Assembly (NCBI RefSeq): GCF_011947225.1
Contig: NZ_JAATVW010000001.1
Coordinates: 547,441 to 611,440, forward strand
Origin: Planosporangium flavigriseum
Lineage (GTDB): Bacteria > Actinomycetota > Actinomycetes > Mycobacteriales > Micromonosporaceae
Direction of reading: 5' to 3'
Length of the DNA stretch: 64,000 nucleotides
Each line of letters starts with the position of its first letter. Within the stretch, counting starts at the first letter, position 1. The translations under genes and the position numbers were made by a program. Below are positions 61,301-64,000 of the stretch, piece by piece. The notes beneath the pieces are model-generated. The model saw only the letters and a program-made list of their open reading frames with translations. It ran no database searches and was not told where the DNA came from.

Positions 61301-61677
61301 TCTTCGGTGAGGCGCTGCGCCAGTGCGACCGCTTCGGCGCGGCCGGTGTCCGGCAGCAGCAGGACGAACTCGTCGCCGCCGAAGCGGAAGAGGGCGTCAC
61401 CGGCGCGTACGACCTTCTTGACCCGGTCGGCGAGCTCACGGAGGACCGCGTCCCCGCGCAGGTGCCCGTACGCGTCGTTGACGGTCTTGAAGAAGTCGAC
61501 GTCGAACAGGAAGACCGCGCAGGGGCCGTCGTTGCGCACCGCCCGGGCCAGCTCCTCGTCGAGCCGGGCCGAGAGGAGCGCGCGCGGGTACGCCCCGGTC
61601 ACCGCGTCGGTGACGGGCTGGGCGTGCTCCTTCCCCGCTGGCGTCATCACCTTGTCGTCGGCAGCCCGCGGGCACAT
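58363..61677 (-). CDS. GGDEF diguanylate cyclase fused to a STAND (NB-ARC-like) ATPase and TPR repeats
   Basis: An 1104-residue protein with an unusual domain order. Residues 23-180 form a GGDEF domain with intact FGGDEF (100-104), the metal-binding DVDFFKTVND, and the product-inhibition site RAGD (91-94) five residues before GGDEF, so c-di-GMP synthesis is likely. Residues 200-335 look like a degenerate P-loop module (VTGEPGAGYTRFLAE, Lys replaced by Tyr), followed by a winged-helix-like stretch (340-380). From 395 a STAND ATPase follows, with Walker A GPGGIGKTRLAL (421-432) and Walker B LLLLLDNFEQV. TPR-type repeats fill about 770-1060. There is no membrane segment. It stands alone, and its trigger is unknown. 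Confidence 0.9.
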   Translation of the reverse strand: MCPRAADDKVMTPAGKEHAQPVTDAVTGAYPRALLSARLDEELARAVRNDGPCAVFLFDVDFFKTVNDAYGHLRGDAVLRELADRVKKVVRAGDALFRFGGDEFVLLLPDTGRAEAVALAQRLTEEIRAHEFAGRPPLRVSVSLGVATYPEDADDTVSLISCADRRNYLAKQRGRGRAVADDADTGVRTVSSRLWEREAPIADAQEFLTRLLTERRGALRVTGEPGAGYTRFLAEVATVARLRGFTVIAAPADGEPEMPDGAPVLVVSDVDTGRHAIDLVDRLLPSTGSLGLVYATTVVEPNVVGLPLLASTELAPWSPAALRVWLRNTLRGEPSRTLVNWLAGHSASLPARVVGELERLRSRGGLIATANGGWTVSPSMLGRPRRAGRLPVPMTRLVGRERDRIRVAELLSGGRLVTLVGPGGIGKTRLALAVAGELAESYADGVVFVPLAETTSADLVVAALARALEVPEVSGEPLLDGVSEHLAEAELLLLLDNFEQVLDASGVVSELLATAPGVSALVTSRERLSLYGEQIYPVPPLPLPDQDYAGTVEQALLEWPAVALFDQRARAVTGDFTLTRETLPVVVALCRRLDGLPLAIELAAARSDRLGPEELLIDLAHHLDALGDGPRDLPERQQTLRGAIDWSFALLDAAGQRLFTQLAVFAGGATADAALAVVDAAEEQLAALAEKSLLVAESEPGGGTRYRMLETIRVYAVAKLSADPAVDAVRARHATHYAELAERSAVALTGPSQADWAGLLDREYPNLRAAFSTGDRDIAARLCLGLWRYWRTGTRIGEGRDWLDRVLDGADELTDAVAAQLLYAAVVLAVGQGDHERAYRLGTEGLRRADAAAEPSIIAQARNALGLAAITAGRYALATDHLRESLAIWRELDQPAGMAIALGNLTTATLRLGDIDAASDYARQCLEIERAAGNTRGIALCLERLGEILLAKGDVPGARTAMDESLQLSRALGDLFGEAMVLHQLGNVARVEGDADEALRLFAGALARRHEIGDWEDLAASLDSVAGVMADRDPRLAAQLLGAADGIRERHHLPAPADGARESARDAVRAELSDAAFTSAWADGRAAPIALIIDQALDLVPSAA

Positions 61678-61812
61678 CTAAGGGTTTGTCCCCGCGTTCG
61701 TGTCGGCCGGTCGGCGTACACCAGCGCGGCTTTTGGGGTCGCGGTTCGGTGGATTTCGATTGCTTTCCAGTGACATTCAGTAGTCGAGGCCGGATCGTTG
61801 ACTTACCGGCCG

Positions 61813-61826
61813 GTACCCCTGGGTAC
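61813..61826. promoter_or_regulatory. 14-bp dyad upstream of the subtilase gene
   Basis: GTACCC-CT-GGGTAC is a perfect inverted repeat 23 nt before the start codon. TTGACT at 61798 may be the -35 box, with the dyad over the -10 region, so it could be an operator. The 172-bp gap shows nothing else. Confidence 0.4.
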
Positions 61827-61849
61827 TGGGCCCCACGGAAGGAGACCCG

Positions 61850-63373
61850 GTGTCCCGAGATGGCCTGAAAGCCGCGCGTTACCTGGCCTTATTCAGCGCG
61901 CTCGCTGGCGTGGCCGCACCCGCCGCACTGCCGGTTGCGGCCGCGGCAGGTCCGGCCATGTCGTCACTCGCGGCATCTGAACGACTACAGAACGTAACAT
62001 GGCAGGCGTCGGCCTGGTCCAGCACGGCCACCGCCACCAAGGTCACCGACATCGCGACGATGATCGGCGCGCCGGAGCGACTCACCGGCGCCGGGGTCGG
62101 CGTCGCGCTGATCGACACCGGCGTCGTCGGAGTACCGGGGCTGCCGGCGGCCCAGGTGGTCAACGGGCCCGACCTGTCGTTCGAGTCGCAGGGGGCGGCC
62201 GTCCGGTACCTCGACACCTACGGCCACGGCACCCACCTGGCCGGGATCATCGTCGGCGACGACCCGGCCACTGGATTCCGCGGGCTGGCACCGAAGGCGA
62301 AGCTGACGTCGGTCAAGGTCGGTTCGGCCACCGGAGCGGTCGACGTCTCACAGGTCATCGCCGCGGTGGACTGGGTCGTGCAGCACCGCAACGACAACCC
62401 GGCGAACCCGATCCGGGTGCTCAACCTCGCGTACGGCTCCGACAGCACCCAGCCCGCCCTCGTGGACCCGCTGTCATTCGCGGTCGAGAACGCGTGGCGC
62501 AACGGGATCGTGGTGGTCGTGTCAGGCGGCAACGGCGGCATCGTGAGCAGCACGCTGCGCAACCCGGCCTACGACCCGTACGTGCTGTCGGTCGGGTCGG
62601 CTTCGACGAAGGGTACTCAGAGCTACGCCGACGACGAGCTGTCGCTGTTCAGCTCGGTCTCCGCCACCCGCAACATCGACCTGCTCGCCCCCGGCGAGTC
62701 GATCGTCTCGCTTCGCGACCCGGGCTCCTACATCGACAAGGCTTTCCCAGTCGCCCGGGTGGGCGATCGGCTCTTCAAGGGCACCGGCTCGTCGCAGTCG
62801 GCCGCGGTTGTGTCCGGGGCGGTGGCGCTGCTGCTGCAGGACCGGCCGAACCTCACTCCCGACCAGGTCAAGGCGGTGCTCAAGTCGTCTGCCACGCCCC
62901 TGACCAAGGGCAAGGCCGCCACGATGAGGCTGGGCGCGCTCAACCTCGCGGCGGCGCTGAACCAGCGGACCCCGGCGGTGACCCAGACGTACCTGCGCGC
63001 GATGGGCGTCGGCTCGATCGAGGCGGGTCGGGGCAGCAGCCACGTCGCGGACCGGGGCATGCCGCTGGTCGGCGAGAAGGACCTGTTCGGCATGTTCATC
63101 GCGGCGGACTGGAGTTCCCGCAGCGCCGCGGGCACCGCTTGGAAGGGCGGGCAGTGGATGGGCCGCCGGATGGCCGGCGACGGCTGGACGGGCACCTCGT
63201 GGACGTCCCAGACCTGGGCGTCGGCCACCTGGCCGGGCCGTTCGTGGGGCGGTTCCAACTGGGACGACAACAACGACGACGAGCACACCTGGAACGGCTG
63301 GCACTGGTCGGGATCGGGCTGGTCCGGCTGGCACTGGGCCGGCGACCGCTGGTCGGCTACGTCCTGGCGCTAG
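61850..63373 (+). CDS. Secreted subtilisin-like serine protease with a Trp-rich tail
   Basis: A 507-residue exported S8 peptidase. Residues 1-34 form a signal peptide (YLALFSALAGVAAPAALPVA then AAAGPA). The catalytic residues are the Asp in ALIDTGVV (about 89), the His in YGHGTHLAGI and the Ser in GTGSSQSAAVVSG; the usual SMA after the nucleophile reads SQSA. No inhibitor prodomain of the I9 type is visible. The final 90 residues hold about 20 Trp in W-x-G/S-x2-W-type repeats (GTSWTSQTWASATW, GSGWSGWHWAGDRWSATSW). This tail probably binds wall or carbohydrate, or mediates adhesion; this is inference. The GTG at 61850 has GGAAGGAGA upstream. Confidence 0.9.
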   Translation: MSRDGLKAARYLALFSALAGVAAPAALPVAAAAGPAMSSLAASERLQNVTWQASAWSSTATATKVTDIATMIGAPERLTGAGVGVALIDTGVVGVPGLPAAQVVNGPDLSFESQGAAVRYLDTYGHGTHLAGIIVGDDPATGFRGLAPKAKLTSVKVGSATGAVDVSQVIAAVDWVVQHRNDNPANPIRVLNLAYGSDSTQPALVDPLSFAVENAWRNGIVVVVSGGNGGIVSSTLRNPAYDPYVLSVGSASTKGTQSYADDELSLFSSVSATRNIDLLAPGESIVSLRDPGSYIDKAFPVARVGDRLFKGTGSSQSAAVVSGAVALLLQDRPNLTPDQVKAVLKSSATPLTKGKAATMRLGALNLAAALNQRTPAVTQTYLRAMGVGSIEAGRGSSHVADRGMPLVGEKDLFGMFIAADWSSRSAAGTAWKGGQWMGRRMAGDGWTGTSWTSQTWASATWPGRSWGGSNWDDNNDDEHTWNGWHWSGSGWSGWHWAGDRWSATSWR

Positions 63374-63474
63374 GAGCTCACCGGCGCCAGGCCCACCACC
63401 AGCAGCGGGGAAGTACGGTCAGGCATGAATCATCACGAGTCGCGTTGACGTTCGTCTCTTCGTAGGCTGATCGG

Positions 63475-64000
63475 ATGACGATCAGCGCGGCACGGAAGGC
63501 ACCGATTACCGCGCTGGCCACCTCGGGTTTCGCGGTTAACGTGGCGGCCTGGACGCTCGTCGGCGCGATCGAGCCGTACCTGCAGCGACAGTACGACATC
63601 GGGTCGGCGCGTGAGGTGGCGCTCGCGGCGCCGCTCGTGGTCGGCGCCCTCGCCTGCGTACCGGTGGGCGCGCTCACCGACCGATACGGTGCCCGACTGA
63701 CGTTTCCACTGGTCAGCATCGTCTCCGCCGCATCGGTGGCGACCCTCGCGATGGTTCACACGGCCCCTGCTCTCGTACTGGTAGGCGCCGCTCTCGGCAT
63801 CGGCGCGGCCGCGTTCGCCGTAGGCGCCGCCGCCCTGACCCGCTCCGACCCACCGGGTCGGCGTGGGCGCCGGCTGAGCACCCTGGGCGGCGGCATCGGC
63901 GGGGCGGCGATCGGTGCCGAGCTGGTCCGGCCGTTGGTCGACCAGGTCGGCGTGCGCACCGCCCTGCTACCTGGATCGTCCGTAGTGCTCCGGCCTTCAG
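63475..64000 (+). CDS. Major facilitator superfamily transporter (3' part cut by window edge)
   Basis: The first 175 codons of a membrane transporter with about five hydrophobic segments so far. The N-terminus (ALATSGFAVNVAAWTLVGAIEPYL) recalls nitrate/nitrite-type MFS proteins, and the MFS loop motif is seen in GALTDRYGARLTF. The ATG at 63475 lies 6 nt after TAGGCT (63463-63468), a good -10 box, and lacks a ribosome site, so a leaderless transcript is likely. Substrate cannot be assigned because the C-terminal half is outside the window. Confidence 0.82.
   Translation, partial: MTISAARKAPITALATSGFAVNVAAWTLVGAIEPYLQRQYDIGSAREVALAAPLVVGALACVPVGALTDRYGARLTFPLVSIVSAASVATLAMVHTAPALVLVGAALGIGAAAFAVGAAALTRSDPPGRRGRRLSTLGGGIGGAAIGAELVRPLVDQVGVRTALLPGSSVVLRPS

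Noticed and set aside
63445..63468. TTGACG with TAGGCT as a full promoter for the MFS gene
   Set aside because: The spacing is only 12 nt, too short for a normal -35/-10 pair. Only the -10 box is kept as evidence.

Overview
The window comes from a high-GC actinobacterium, most likely of the Micromonosporaceae. Supporting signs are the very high GC content, many GTG starts, Shine-Dalgarno sites of the GGAGG type, a PucR-type regulator next to a fabD-fabH-acpP-fabF-accD operon, a perfect actinobacterial SOS box, and a subtilase with a tryptophan-rich tail. The family assignment is inference, because no rRNA is present. The block from ahpE to accD has the same gene order as the ahpE/DUF3052/aceE/PucR/fab/accD6 region of Mycobacterium tuberculosis, with later insertions.

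Layout. 1-6.7 kb: ahpE (cut by the window edge), a DUF3052 gene, a fused alpha/beta 2-oxoacid dehydrogenase E1 with yjbQ, then aceE. 6.8-19 kb: secreted and cell-envelope functions (two CocE/S15-type hydrolases, an L,D-transpeptidase lipoprotein, a GH16 glucanase with a LacI-type operator), gltX, a B12/radical SAM gene, and a metallo-beta-lactamase-like gene that has lost its catalytic core. 19-25.5 kb: the fatty-acid synthase II operon with its activator. 25.7-33.5 kb: a GH3 lipoprotein, DUF3145, a small conserved-looking gene, carbonic anhydrase, an alpha/beta hydrolase, DedA and HelD. 33.6-38 kb: a galactose module (alpha-galactosidase divergent from deoR-galT-galK). 38-39.15 kb: a DUF559-like nuclease gene bracketed by two near-identical 48-nt palindromes. 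39-41.6 kb: ornithine aminotransferase, an SOS-controlled small gene, and a chimera of a carbamoyltransferase N-terminus with a glycosyltransferase C-terminus.

41.7-44.2 kb: a compact nucleotidyltransferase / BON-like / metallophosphoesterase operon facing a SigB/F-type sigma factor gene. 44.2-52.6 kb: a tightly overlapping minus-strand operon for a heptose-type glycan (GmhB-GT9 fusion, two glycosyltransferases, GmhA, heptose kinase, SDR, GT9) ending in topoisomerase IB. 52.9-61.7 kb: signalling genes (an ANTAR-GAF-PAS-PP2C protein, and an 1104-residue GGDEF-STAND-TPR protein), RNase Z, a CPBP protease and a hemerythrin. 61.8-64 kb: a subtilase and the start of an MFS transporter.

The most unusual items are the GGDEF-STAND-TPR protein, the family of 48-nt palindromes that bracket a nuclease gene, the putative write/erase nucleotide operon, and two genes (13.3 kb and 40.8 kb) that look like products of precise in-frame deletions. 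No tRNA, rRNA, CRISPR array, insertion sequence or prophage was recognised.
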